A stretch of DNA of 59,316 nt from a virus, in IMG/VR virus record IMGVR_UViG_3300047312_000527, positions 1 through 59,316 of that record. One strand, written 5' to 3'. Both the position numbers and the translations under genes were made by a program. Below, piece after piece: positions 22,335-31,551 of this stretch. The stretch's first letter is position 1; the number at the start of each line of letters is the position of its first letter. Below the pieces are notes generated by a model. The model saw nothing but the letters and a program-made list of their open reading frames with translations. It searched no databases and was not told where the DNA came from.

Positions 22335-23564
22335 ATGCCTAACGGTATTCAAGAAGACTTTGATGATTTCCAGCAAATCATCGGTGGCAAGAAGCGAGAA
22401 GAACTTAAGCGACATATCCAAACTGGAGAAATCTTTGGGCAAAGACCAAACGGTCGCGGTGCTCTCAGTATTCCCATCAAAAGAATTGAACTTCCTTATA
22501 TAACTCACGGTGAAGAAAAAGACGGTGTAGGAAGTGGTCCCGGCAAACCTGGCGATGTCATCGGCAAAAAGCCAGGCAAGGGCGACGGCAAGGGTGGACA
22601 CAAGCCCGGCACAAATCCTGGCGAAGGAATGTTGGTTGACGTTGACATGGAAGAAATCTGGAAGGAACTTCAGGAAGAATTGAAGCTTCCTAATATGCAG
22701 CCGAAGGATACACCTACGTGGGAAGATATAGAAGTTAAGTATAACGGCATTTCCCGACTTGGCCCCAGATCGCTTCTGCATCCGAGAAGAACATTCAAGG
22801 AATGTCTGAAGCGCGAAATCGCCCAGACTGGTGGAAAATTAGAAAAGAAAATAGTGCCTGGGTGTAATCGCCCCGTCACGGTTTTCCATCCAATCAAGGA
22901 CGATTTCAGATACCGTCAGTATAATGAAATTAAGAAACCGTCATCCAATGCCGCCATCTTCTTCGTAAGAGACGGCTCTGGCTCCATGGACGATAATAAG
23001 TGCGAAATAGTAAGCGATGTATCTTTCTGGATTGATGCTTGGATCAGAAGGTTCTACAAAACCACCAAGAAGATTTATGTCTGGCACGATACTGAAGCGA
23101 AAGAACTCAGTGAGAAAAAGTTCTATAACCTCAGGTACGGTGGCGGAACATACGCAACATCTGCAATGGAATTCGTTGAGAGACAGCTTTATCACAGAGT
23201 ACCTCCCCAGAAGTGGAACATCTACGTATTCTACTTCGGCGACGGTGAAACTTTCGGTAGAGACAACGACGCCTTTGTTGAATTGCTAAAAACTAAACTC
23301 GGGCCTCAGGCCATTAACCTGACTGGTGTTGTCCAGATTCTCAGTTATTCTTATACAGGAACTTTGAAACATTCTATTGACTTGGCTCTGGAATCTGGTA
23401 AACTGGATAAGAAGTTTGTGAGAACTGTTTCTGTGGGCGATGAAAAAGATCACGGATACGGCAGCTACCAAACTATGACTCCGGAACAAAAAGGACAGGC
23501 TGTTAAAAAGGCTATATCGGCTTTGCTTGGAGCAAAGGCAACAGAAACTACGGCCAAAGCTTAA
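22335..23564 (+). CDS. yeaH: YeaH/YhbH-family protein (DUF444, von Willebrand A-like)
   Basis: 409 residues. N-terminal 'QEDFDDFQQIIGGKKREELK' is followed by a Gly/Lys-rich linker (about 55-95). The VWA-like part has the metal-site motif RDGSGSM (D213, S215, S217), then GGGTYATSAME and YFGDGE. The family is the constant partner of PrkA and SpoVR. An AAGGA ribosome site lies before the ATG. Function in the trio is not established biochemically; it is thought to support stress adaptation. Confidence 0.92.
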   Translation: MPNGIQEDFDDFQQIIGGKKREELKRHIQTGEIFGQRPNGRGALSIPIKRIELPYITHGEEKDGVGSGPGKPGDVIGKKPGKGDGKGGHKPGTNPGEGMLVDVDMEEIWKELQEELKLPNMQPKDTPTWEDIEVKYNGISRLGPRSLLHPRRTFKECLKREIAQTGGKLEKKIVPGCNRPVTVFHPIKDDFRYRQYNEIKKPSSNAAIFFVRDGSGSMDDNKCEIVSDVSFWIDAWIRRFYKTTKKIYVWHDTEAKELSEKKFYNLRYGGGTYATSAMEFVERQLYHRVPPQKWNIYVFYFGDGETFGRDNDAFVELLKTKLGPQAINLTGVVQILSYSYTGTLKHSIDLALESGKLDKKFVRTVSVGDEKDHGYGSYQTMTPEQKGQAVKKAISALLGAKATETTAKA

Positions 23565-23612
23565 TTTTAAATTTTATCAGTAAAAATCAAGCTTTCACAA
23601 GAAAGAAATAAA

Positions 23613-25178
23613 ATGCACGTTGCACCGATGCTTTCTGGCGACAACACAATTCCGGGAGAACTCATTCCTCCCGATGTTCAAAAAAGAATCCCCGAAATTT
23701 TTGACGCTTGCGCAAAATTCGGATTAGACTATCCGCCGACAGTCGTTGAATTCCTTGACTGGGATACGATGGCCGAAATCTGTTCTTACGGCGGATTTCC
23801 CAGCCGATACCCTCACTGGAAGTGGGGTATGGAATGGGCAGATTTCCGAAAGAATTATCTCGCTGGAAGAATGCGAGTTTATGAAATAGTAATTAATTCA
23901 AACCCAGTTGAGCTGTACTGCCTCAACAGCAACACTCACACGGATAACGTTACGGTAATTGCTCACGCTCTGGGACATGCTGACTTTTTTAAGAACAATA
24001 TATTCTTTAAATCTACGAGCCAGAATGCAGTCAATGAACTTGCCTGCCATGGTACCAGAATTCGCAAATACCAAAGTCGTAGAGGGCGTGAACAAGTCAG
24101 TAAGTTTCTTGATAAGCTGCTGATGATTGAAACCCTCATTGATCCGGCTGCGGCGTGGGATAAGCCTAAGTGCAAGGATGTTATTGTTTCTGATAAAAGA
24201 GACTACAAATATCCAAGGAAGCACAAGATTGCTGATGGGCATGAATATATGCATGACTGGATTAATACTCCAGAGCATATGAAAAAAGAAGAACACAGAA
24301 TTAAAATGGACGAAATAAAAGCTGAGCTTTCTATTTTCGGACAAGCCACCAGAGATATCTTCGGCTTCCTAATGAAGAATGCTCCCCTTAAACCTTGGGA
24401 GCAAGATATCATGGCTATGATTTACAGAGAAGGACTTTACTTCTCGCCTCAGCGCCCCACCAAAGTCAGCAATGAAGGATTCGCCTCTTGGGTTGATTTT
24501 AATATTATGGCGAGACTAGGCATGGCCGACTCTTCTGGAATCATGGATTACTCTCACCACAAAGCGGGTGTGCTTGGTGGGAAATACTCAATGAATCCAT
24601 ACAAGTTAGGATTTAACATCCTGCTTGACATTGAGGAGCGTTGGAATAAGGGCCGCTTCGGCGACGACTACGAAAAGTGCGACAGCTACGATGAAAAGAG
24701 AAACTGGGACAAAAAACTTGGTCTTGGAAAAGAAAAAGTTTTTGAAGTCCGCGAATACTACAACGACATGATGCTGATTCATGAGTTCGTCACCGAGGAC
24801 TTCGTCGCGAAAAATGAGATGTTTGAATGGGCGTTACTGCCTAACGGCGAATATCAAATTGTTTCTCGCAATGCGAAGGAAATTAAGAAGAAGTTGCTCA
24901 GGAAATTCATGAATGGCGGACTTCCAGATATCCACCTTGAAGATCCTAACTACAAGGGTAAGAACTACCTGTTGTTGCAACACAACTGGGATGGACGACT
25001 TCTTAAAGACAAATGGATAAGAGAAGTCTTGCCGTCTCTCTTCTTCCTTTGGAAGCGACCCGTATTCCTCGCTACTAGAAACAAAAGCGGCGAAGAAATG
25101 GTCTATGTATGCGACAGCGATGATTACAAGAAAGTGCAATACGTCACCAGGAAAGAACTGGACGCAAGCATACGATGA
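23613..25178 (+). CDS. spoVR: SpoVR/YcgB-family protein
   Basis: 521 residues, normal family length. Typical blocks are 'AEICSYGGFPSRYPHWKWGMEW', 'IAHALGHADFFKNN', 'DIFGFLMKNAPLKPWEQDI', 'NEGFASWVDFNIMA', 'NPYKLGFNILLDIEERWNKGRFG' and 'LPNGEYQIVSR'. SpoVR is needed for a normal spore cortex in Bacillus; the enterobacterial YcgB is of unknown mechanism. It completes a prkA-yeaH-spoVR set. The stop overlaps the start of the next small gene (ATGA). Confidence 0.93.
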   Translation: MHVAPMLSGDNTIPGELIPPDVQKRIPEIFDACAKFGLDYPPTVVEFLDWDTMAEICSYGGFPSRYPHWKWGMEWADFRKNYLAGRMRVYEIVINSNPVELYCLNSNTHTDNVTVIAHALGHADFFKNNIFFKSTSQNAVNELACHGTRIRKYQSRRGREQVSKFLDKLLMIETLIDPAAAWDKPKCKDVIVSDKRDYKYPRKHKIADGHEYMHDWINTPEHMKKEEHRIKMDEIKAELSIFGQATRDIFGFLMKNAPLKPWEQDIMAMIYREGLYFSPQRPTKVSNEGFASWVDFNIMARLGMADSSGIMDYSHHKAGVLGGKYSMNPYKLGFNILLDIEERWNKGRFGDDYEKCDSYDEKRNWDKKLGLGKEKVFEVREYYNDMMLIHEFVTEDFVAKNEMFEWALLPNGEYQIVSRNAKEIKKKLLRKFMNGGLPDIHLEDPNYKGKNYLLLQHNWDGRLLKDKWIREVLPSLFFLWKRPVFLATRNKSGEEMVYVCDSDDYKKVQYVTRKELDASIR

Positions 25179-25381
25179 AAAAAGCATTCCTAGATGGCCT
25201 GAAGGGCATGTCGTTAAAAACTGCTCAGCAAATATGTCTATCAGAAGGATTTGATGTCTACATCATGGAAGATGGACTGCCTCTAGGAATGGCTGCGGTG
25301 CCTGATCTAATCGTGCTTTGGCATAAACATGATGTAATTACCGAAGCGTTTGCAGGCGACCCTTGCCAGATAGAAAATTAA
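25175..25381 (+). CDS. Small hypothetical protein following spoVR
   Basis: 68 residues, translationally coupled to spoVR by a 4-base overlap. The pattern 'QQICLSEGFDVYIMEDGLPLGM' then 'PDLIVLWHKHDVITEAFAG' faintly recalls small protease inhibitors of the I78 type, but this is not secure. No signal peptide. Confidence 0.6.
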   Translation: MKKAFLDGLKGMSLKTAQQICLSEGFDVYIMEDGLPLGMAAVPDLIVLWHKHDVITEAFAGDPCQIEN

Positions 25382-25393
25382 TAATGAAACTAT

Positions 25394-26341
25394 TTAACCG
25401 CCAACTAGTTTCACCCAAATACTAATAGCCTTGCCCAATTTCACATAATACTCGTCCATAGTTTTTTGCAATCCATCTGCAATCTCTAGCATGCACTCGC
25501 TTGGCGTACTGCCCACCATAGGAATATCATCTATAACTTTCCAAAAAGTTTCATTCCTCTGAATTCCAGCAGCTTCTTTAATCAAATTAACAAAGCAATT
25601 ACTTGCTCTTGAGTGATTCACAAAAGGCTCGCCAACGGCCACCAATAAATTTAAATGATGGCAAACCTTTAATAAAATTACCCCGCACCAGATATCATCA
25701 AACCTTGAGAACATCTGATCTTCTCCCATTAATGGAAAATACATTAATGGGAGAATTTCTTTTTTAAAACATAAATTCATTCCGCAAACTGGCATATATT
25801 TACCATTAGGGACAATCATAGTTCCATTCGGAACAGAGTCGCACTCAGGATTTCTCAACCGATTAAGTTCTTGTGGAGCATCATAATCAAGATTATTAAT
25901 CCATAGGCCCGCATTCAAAACAACATTATTCATCAAACCCAAATTTTGATATGGAAATCCCCTGGTCTTAATATTAGGCACTGATTCAATCCACTTAGAC
26001 TGTTCTGACAACTGCTTAACATGCTTCTTTACGAAATCGTCACCTACCGGCATGCAATCATCGTCTAAAGTAAAAACGTAGTCCGCGCCAAGTCGCCTCA
26101 CTGCTGCATAAAATCCAAAATTTCTTACGGCAGAATCTTTCTTGCTAATAATCCATGAATTATCTTTAAGTGAATCTTGTATCTCTTGCCAAGAATAATG
26201 ACAGTCAACATCTATATTAAATGTTTTCTTTGGGCCATCTTCAACAACAACAATATAATCCCACTGTTTAAGATCCCATGATCCAAGAAACTTTTTTAAA
26301 TTACTTTCACGATTAGAAGGAATTACTAGGGCTGTGGTCAT
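25394..26341 (-). CDS. Glycosyltransferase (GT-A type)
   Basis: 315 residues from MTTALVIPSNRESNLK; an upstream in-frame TTG was rejected. The N-terminal strand TTALVIPSNRE, 'WDYIVVVEDGPKK' and the DxD-like 'YVFTLDDDCMPVG' fit a metal-dependent sugar transferase, with 'GMNLCFKKEILPLMYFPLMGEDQMFSRFDDIWCG' near the acceptor side resembling reversibly glycosylated polypeptide-type enzymes. The start overlaps the hldE stop by 29 bases. It probably adds a sugar to a phage or host glycan. Confidence 0.8.
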   Translation of the reverse strand: MTTALVIPSNRESNLKKFLGSWDLKQWDYIVVVEDGPKKTFNIDVDCHYSWQEIQDSLKDNSWIISKKDSAVRNFGFYAAVRRLGADYVFTLDDDCMPVGDDFVKKHVKQLSEQSKWIESVPNIKTRGFPYQNLGLMNNVVLNAGLWINNLDYDAPQELNRLRNPECDSVPNGTMIVPNGKYMPVCGMNLCFKKEILPLMYFPLMGEDQMFSRFDDIWCGVILLKVCHHLNLLVAVGEPFVNHSRASNCFVNLIKEAAGIQRNETFWKVIDDIPMVGSTPSECMLEIADGLQKTMDEYYVKLGKAISIWVKLVGG

Positions 26342-27734
26342 AAAGAATTTTATCAATTATATCTGTAGTAGACGGTAAATCAAACTTAGGAGTCAAGATT
26401 ACGTTATCTTCTCCAACTATAGAGCATCCTACTATTTCACTTTTAGAAACATAGTCGCCACCTTTACATATGTAATTTGGGACTATTACTTTAATTATTT
26501 GCTCAGGAGTAACCTCGTCAAACGAAACAACAAAATCAATACAATCAAGCAAAGATAATGTTGTCATCCTATCATTCAATGAAATGACTGGCCTGCTATC
26601 GCCCTTGAGCTGTTTAACACTCTTGTCAGAGTTAACCCCTACAACTAGCTTGCATCGTCTCTTATCCGCTTCACTTTTAGCATACTGTAATTGCTTAATA
26701 TGAGACGCATGCAACAAATCGTAGCATCCATTCGTAAAAACTAAACCAAAATCTCTCAGCTTTAAATCTAACGGATTTACTATTTTGCCGGACAAATCGG
26801 CAGGACTCACTGGCTGGTTCATACCTTTTTGCACATAAGATGCACCGGCGTTCCATGCAATTTCAATCGCATCCGGTATTTCAAACCCATGTCCTAAAGA
26901 CAAGGACATAACCGCAACAAAGGCATCGCCGGCACCTACTGAACTTTTGGCTTTTACCATACGCTTAGGCTCATAACAAAAATAATCTTTATTATAAACT
27001 CCAGAAACGATTCCGCCACTGTGCGTAATTACAACAGACTTACACTGAAGTATGTTCTGTAAATAAACAGATTGCTCTTTCCAGTTTTTAAGGCCAGTAA
27101 ATCTTTCGGCCTCAATAGCATTAAGCTTAAACACAGTACAGCCAATCCATTTAGATAAATCTCCATCTTTTGGATCTACTATCGTAATATTATTTTTAAA
27201 TGGCTCAATGTAATTAAAATCAGGCTTAGAAAAAAATCCCTTTGAGTAGTCTGATAGCACAATTACCGTAGACGCACTACATTTAGTTTTTATATTATTA
27301 ATAACTTGATTTACCGCATTCTCAATATCACTTTGTGTCGTCCCGTATAACGGTGGCTCAATATCATGTCTAATTATCTGAATGCCTTCGCTGGTTAAAA
27401 ATCGTCTTTTAACAGGCATAGAAAAAAACGACTCATCTGATGGATACAGACATTCAATCTGATTTTCACGAAACAACCAATTGTACCTCGGGTCGTAAAG
27501 ACATCCTAGCTTAACCGACGAATTAAAATACTTAAACTGCGCAGCAACATTGGCGCAACCACCCAACTTACAAACAGGAACATCATCTAATGAATGAAGA
27601 ACCGGAAATGGGCCTTCTGGCGAAATTCTATTTACGCTCACATTCAAATACTCGTCTACCATAGTATCGCCAAGGCAAATAACGTCTATCTTTTTTTGAC
27701 GATTAAACTCTAAAAATTTGGATAAAACAGTCAT
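26313..27734 (-). CDS. hldE: Bifunctional heptose-7-phosphate kinase / heptose-1-phosphate adenylyltransferase (HldE-like)
   Basis: 473 residues, as in bacterial HldE (about 477). The N-terminal PfkB-type kinase shows 'VICLGDTMVDEY', 'GGCANVAAQFKYF', 'KRRFLTSEGIQIIRHD' and the ATP/catalytic SVGAGDAFVAVMSL. The C-terminal nucleotidyltransferase shows FTNGCYDLLHASHIKQLQYAK and 'VGVNSDKSVKQLKGDSRPV'. Together they convert heptose-7-phosphate to ADP-heptose. No heptose isomerase (GmhA), phosphatase (GmhB) or epimerase is evident in this window, so the host may supply those steps. Confidence 0.9.
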   Translation of the reverse strand: MTVLSKFLEFNRQKKIDVICLGDTMVDEYLNVSVNRISPEGPFPVLHSLDDVPVCKLGGCANVAAQFKYFNSSVKLGCLYDPRYNWLFRENQIECLYPSDESFFSMPVKRRFLTSEGIQIIRHDIEPPLYGTTQSDIENAVNQVINNIKTKCSASTVIVLSDYSKGFFSKPDFNYIEPFKNNITIVDPKDGDLSKWIGCTVFKLNAIEAERFTGLKNWKEQSVYLQNILQCKSVVITHSGGIVSGVYNKDYFCYEPKRMVKAKSSVGAGDAFVAVMSLSLGHGFEIPDAIEIAWNAGASYVQKGMNQPVSPADLSGKIVNPLDLKLRDFGLVFTNGCYDLLHASHIKQLQYAKSEADKRRCKLVVGVNSDKSVKQLKGDSRPVISLNDRMTTLSLLDCIDFVVSFDEVTPEQIIKVIVPNYICKGGDYVSKSEIVGCSIVGEDNVILTPKFDLPSTTDIIDKILYDHSPSNSF

Positions 27735-27761
27735 ATTGAGCTAGTAATAAAGGAAATTGTG

Positions 27762-27770
27762 TGCTATAAT
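27762..27770 (+). promoter_or_regulatory. Extended -10 promoter for the aminotransferase gene
   Basis: TGCTATAAT is a perfect extended -10 (TG-n-TATAAT). No good -35 lies 17 bases upstream, which extended -10 promoters can tolerate. The leader would be about 18 bases long. Confidence 0.55.
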
Positions 27771-27794
27771 GTAGTACCAAGCAAGGGAAAAATC

Positions 27795-29069
27795 ATGAAC
27801 AACATAGAAATCAAAGATTATCTAAAAACTAAAATTCCATTTGACGATTCAGCAAAAACCATTGATTTCAAGAAATCACACGGTTCTTTCCTAGTAGATG
27901 CTGACGGCACTGAATACCTAGACCTATGTACATCTTTCGGCTCCGGATCTATCGGGTATAATCACCCCAAGCTACGCGAAAAAATGATGGAACATTCAGA
28001 AGTATTTATCAACAAAATTTCCAATGCAGACCTTTACAGCTCTATACAGGCCAACTTTATAAAGAAGCTTTTTCAAATATTGCCGTCTGGATTTGAAAAA
28101 TGTTTTTTAGTCGATAACGGAACTAACGCTGTTGATGCTGCACTCAAAACATGCTTTGACTTCTACGCCAAGAAACATAATATTAAAGAAGAAGATATTA
28201 ATAATTTAAATATCATATCCTTCCAAAACGGATTTCATGGCAGATGCGGCATTCCTATTAGTTTAACCTGCACCGATATAAATAAAACAAAACTATACCC
28301 TAAACATAAATTCACAAAAATAACCCCTCCTGGCGTTCACCACCCAATAGATGTCAGAAAAGTTGAACAACTAGAAGCAATAAGCTTAAACGAACTAGAA
28401 AACGCGCTATTTTCAGGTGGCATTGTAGCGGTTATAATGGAGCCGCTACTCAGTGAAGGCGGAAATATCATACTTAGAAAAGAATATCTCCAAAAAGTCA
28501 GAGACATGACAGAGAGATATGGAACATTTTTAATCTTTGACGAAGTTCAAACATTCGCTATGACAGAAAAATTCTGGCTGTCAGAATATTACGGGGTTAT
28601 ACCAGACATCATATGTTTTGGTAAAAAGCTTCAAATTTCTGGATTTGCCGTCAATTCAAAAATTAATGAAGTACCAAATAACGTCTTCGTAGAAAAAAGT
28701 AGAATATCTAGCACCTTCTGCGGGTCAACGGCAGACATGCTAAGAGCTACATTTATATTAGAAATCATCCAAGAAGAAAATTTACTTGCCAATGCACAAA
28801 ATCAAGGCGAATATATCGTCAACAAAATAACCGAATTAAGCCAGAAATACAAGTCAATAACAAACATACGAGGGATTGGATTTCTAATTGGGTTTGACCT
28901 ACCTACCGCCGATATGAGAGATGCCCTTGCCAAGGAATTAAATAAACAGTTATTTATACTAACTTGCGGAAAACAATCAATACGATTAAGGCCGTTCCTA
29001 AACATGTCTAGAAATGAATGTAATACATTTCTCGGTGTTCTTGAATTTGCTCTTAACAATACTATCTAA
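27795..29069 (+). CDS. Class III aminotransferase, L-lysine 6-transaminase-like
   Basis: 424 residues from MNNIEIKDYL. PLP-enzyme features: 'GSGSIGYNHPKL', 'FLVDNGTNAVDAALKT', 'NGFHGRCGIPISLT', LIFDEVQTFAM and the PLP-lysine in ICFGKKLQISGF (near residue 277). The later 'SRISSTFCGSTADMLRATFILEII', 'NIRGIGFLIGFDLPTADMRD' and 'LTCGKQSIRLRPFLN' match lysine 6-transaminases more than other class III enzymes. The substrate here may instead be a nucleotide sugar or a small amine. It is next to the glycan genes but divergent from them. Confidence 0.85.
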   Translation: MNNIEIKDYLKTKIPFDDSAKTIDFKKSHGSFLVDADGTEYLDLCTSFGSGSIGYNHPKLREKMMEHSEVFINKISNADLYSSIQANFIKKLFQILPSGFEKCFLVDNGTNAVDAALKTCFDFYAKKHNIKEEDINNLNIISFQNGFHGRCGIPISLTCTDINKTKLYPKHKFTKITPPGVHHPIDVRKVEQLEAISLNELENALFSGGIVAVIMEPLLSEGGNIILRKEYLQKVRDMTERYGTFLIFDEVQTFAMTEKFWLSEYYGVIPDIICFGKKLQISGFAVNSKINEVPNNVFVEKSRISSTFCGSTADMLRATFILEIIQEENLLANAQNQGEYIVNKITELSQKYKSITNIRGIGFLIGFDLPTADMRDALAKELNKQLFILTCGKQSIRLRPFLNMSRNECNTFLGVLEFALNNTI

Positions 29070-29072
29070 AAA

Positions 29073-29954
29073 TTAGCAGTCATCATCAGGCGGTGGTGGG
29101 GCATCAGGGATATAGCCATCATCATCAACTGGTGGCGGAACATTCCCATAATAATATCCTTCTTCTTCAGATGGATCTGCCTTCTCCATTACAGGGGAAG
29201 TTAGCAACAATATACTAAGCTCAGAAAAATCATCGTCACTATTAGACCAAACCCAATCTAAATTTCCACTAACATCTTTAGACATGTCTTTTAATAAGTC
29301 AATAGACATCATAAAAGCAACATGATCTAAAGGACGGCCACTTTTGTCAATCACAAAAGCCCGAATTCCAACTAAACCATAATCCAGCCAGCTACCAGAT
29401 CCGCTATCTCCGGAAATAGTCGGCACATTAATTCTATGAAAAGTGCGTTCGGATAGCGATTTACTACGATAATTCACGCCGGTGACTTCTCCGGAGTTCA
29501 GCCTAGGAACGGCTGTTCCATCACCTAATCCAAAACTAAAAACCTTAGTCCCGATATAAAGCTTTTCGCCAAAACTTATCGTTGCAGTGCATAGCTTTTT
29601 AGGGGTTACAAAAAATACAAGAGCCATATCAGTTTCAAAATCAGCATAATAAACCCGAGCCGCATATGTGCTAGCACTATCATATTCAGACCAGTTTTTA
29701 TACTGATTAACGCCAACTTTACAAGTTAAGTCTGTATCAACAACATGAGCACATGTTAGCGCTATATTATAATAAACATCGTCTACTTTATAACTTTTTA
29801 AAACCGTACCAGTTCCCATATGACCCTCTGCTGTTGTTATTCTAACAGTGGGGTATAGACATTTTAAATGTAAATTAATATTAGGACTAGCAGAAAATAT
29901 AGGAGAAACGAAAAAACTACAGGCAACAATGATGGTTAATGCAAGTCGGCTCAA
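29073..29954 (-). CDS. Secreted trypsin-like serine protease
   Basis: 293 residues starting at TTG, supported by a GGAG ribosome site 7 bases upstream. A signal peptide ends near PIFSA. The triad is visible: His in TCAHVVD, Asp in DFETDMALVFF and Ser in TISGDSGSGSW. The C-terminus is a Pro/Asp-rich tail (PPPVDDDGYIPDAPPPPDDDC). It is predicted to act in the periplasm or outside the cell. Substrate unknown. It is divergent from the thioredoxin gene. Confidence 0.85.
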   Translation of the reverse strand: MSRLALTIIVACSFFVSPIFSASPNINLHLKCLYPTVRITTAEGHMGTGTVLKSYKVDDVYYNIALTCAHVVDTDLTCKVGVNQYKNWSEYDSASTYAARVYYADFETDMALVFFVTPKKLCTATISFGEKLYIGTKVFSFGLGDGTAVPRLNSGEVTGVNYRSKSLSERTFHRINVPTISGDSGSGSWLDYGLVGIRAFVIDKSGRPLDHVAFMMSIDLLKDMSKDVSGNLDWVWSNSDDDFSELSILLLTSPVMEKADPSEEEGYYYGNVPPPVDDDGYIPDAPPPPDDDC

Positions 29955-29997
29955 ATGATACTCCTAATGAAACGATAGAATAATATATCTAAGGTTG

Positions 29998-30005
29998 AAT
30001 AAATA
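29998..30005 (+). promoter_or_regulatory. AATAAATA box before the thioredoxin-like gene
   Basis: AATAAATA lies 4 bases before the ATG at 30010 and resembles the T4 late core. There is no ribosome site between box and start, so it may be a promoter giving a nearly leaderless message, or chance. Confidence 0.3.
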
Positions 30006-30009
30006 TTAT

Positions 30010-30672
30010 ATGACAAACAAGTATTTAGTTATAATAATCATATTATTATTGGCCGTAATCATATTTAGACACAGCAGAACCACCATTGAAGTTGGCGTTC
30101 ATCAGCCTAATACAAGCGAAAAAGTAAACCTAGATCCAGCAGTGCCGAAAGAAGACGTCGTAACCGAACCGACTCCAGCAGAAACTCCCAACACAGAAGT
30201 CAAAACAGACAGTCCCCCTATGGTAATTGCTCCGGTGCCGGTGCCTGCCCCAATCCCAGTGCCCGACACAGTACCCCCACCAAAGAGTAACGATGTGGTT
30301 TTTGTGTATAGCATGACCGATGCTATTAAAAAATCTAAAGAATTAAACAAAAAAATATTAGTATTCTTTCACGCTCCATGGTGCGGAGCATGCGAAACAA
30401 TGAAAGACTATTTTCCAGGCTCTAAGCATCCTAATAAAGATGTAAAGACCGCCATGTTAGATTACGTTGTCTTTATGTGTAATACTGACGTTGACAGGGC
30501 AATGGCTAAAAAATATGGAATTTACGGACTCCCAACCTATATTATCATTGATGAAAATGAAAATATCATCAAAAGCGGTGTCGGAGGACTACCAGCAAGA
30601 CAATTTATTAGCTGGCTAAACATATCTAAATCAACAAAACCTAAAGCCAGATTTAATAACTCAAGACGATAG
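30010..30672 (+). CDS. Membrane-anchored thioredoxin-like protein
   Basis: 220 residues. A single N-terminal membrane segment (about 5-19) and a long Pro/Val/Thr-rich linker (to about 95) lead to a thioredoxin domain with the active site HAPWCGACETMKDY and the cis-Pro in GLPTYIIID. The DsbD/TlpA-like layout suggests thiol exchange outside the cytoplasm. The cysteine-rich proteins at 4367-5575 are possible substrates (inference only). Confidence 0.85.
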   Translation: MTNKYLVIIIILLLAVIIFRHSRTTIEVGVHQPNTSEKVNLDPAVPKEDVVTEPTPAETPNTEVKTDSPPMVIAPVPVPAPIPVPDTVPPPKSNDVVFVYSMTDAIKKSKELNKKILVFFHAPWCGACETMKDYFPGSKHPNKDVKTAMLDYVVFMCNTDVDRAMAKKYGIYGLPTYIIIDENENIIKSGVGGLPARQFISWLNISKSTKPKARFNNSRR

Positions 30673-30682
30673 AAAGAACAAA

Positions 30683-31051
30683 ATGACGAACATATTAGAA
30701 AAAGAAACACAAGCTGTAATTGCTGAATGGAATGCCATAAAGCCAACCGTTGCCGCTGGAGCCAAGGCGGCGTGGAAGTCAGTATCGGGATTTATGCTTA
30801 ACGCCTTAGATGTGTTCGTTATTGCAGTAGAACCTATGATACTGGCTGGCGGCGATAAAAAAGTTGCTGTTTTAACCGCTATTTCGTTAACATATGACTC
30901 TGTTGTTGCGCCTTTAATGCCTTTTTATCTAAAACCATTTAACTCCGCTATCAAGGCATTTATCATAATGACATTAGCGTCTTCTATGATTGATTTCGTA
31001 GTAAAGCAATATAATAAAATGGGTGGCGTACCTATGCAAGCTGCGAGCTAA
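30683..31051 (+). CDS. Hypothetical protein with hydrophobic helices
   Basis: 122 residues. Amphipathic N-terminal helix 'EKETQAVIAEWNAIKPTVAAGAKAAW', then hydrophobic stretches around 40-58 and 90-108 ('AIKAFIIMTLASSMIDFVV'). It may be a membrane or virion protein; no family recognised. A GAAAGAAC stretch lies before the ATG. Confidence 0.6.
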   Translation: MTNILEKETQAVIAEWNAIKPTVAAGAKAAWKSVSGFMLNALDVFVIAVEPMILAGGDKKVAVLTAISLTYDSVVAPLMPFYLKPFNSAIKAFIIMTLASSMIDFVVKQYNKMGGVPMQAAS

Positions 31052-31055
31052 TTTA

Positions 31056-31529
31056 ATGTTTAAAACATGGCTAGAAACAGTGCAATTAGAAAAACCTTTT
31101 GTATTTCTTGATCTTGATGAAACACTAATTCACTGTTTGGATTATCCAGATGCAGAATCTATTATAGCAAGGCCGCATTTAGAGCAATTTTTAAAATCGG
31201 CCAACAAATTCGCTAACTTATGTATTCTAACAAGAAGTCCCAAAAAATATGCAGATGCCATCATGCATAACTTAGGGCTATCTGAGTACTTTGCCCACAT
31301 ATTCAGTAGCAGGGACGATAATGATATATGTAAAAAATTAAACTTAGACAAACAAAAATGGGTATTGGTGGACAATCGCTATGCCGATTTTCCCTACACC
31401 ATTGAGAAGATGGGCCAACTTGGAAACAACGGCGAGTTGATCAAAATCAAATCATGGATAGGCGATAAAAATGATAATAGATTAATGAAAATTATACCCA
31501 AAATCAAAAAAACATTAAATATCACATAA
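31056..31529 (+). CDS. HAD-superfamily phosphatase (FCP1/NIF-like) with capsid-targeting-like N-terminus
   Basis: 157 residues from MFKTWLETVQLEK. The catalytic motif FVFLDLDETLIH (Asp19, Asp21) with 'RPHLEQFLKSANKFANLCILTRSPKKYADAIM' is the pattern of NLI/FCP1-type phosphatases, and 'WVLVDNRYADFPYTIEKM' supplies the distal Asp. The first residues look like a T4 capsid-targeting peptide, so it could be packaged in the head. Target unknown. There is no clear ribosome site. Confidence 0.82.
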   Translation: MFKTWLETVQLEKPFVFLDLDETLIHCLDYPDAESIIARPHLEQFLKSANKFANLCILTRSPKKYADAIMHNLGLSEYFAHIFSSRDDNDICKKLNLDKQKWVLVDNRYADFPYTIEKMGQLGNNGELIKIKSWIGDKNDNRLMKIIPKIKKTLNIT

Positions 31530-31551
31530 GATAACTTTCCGAGCCAGAAAT

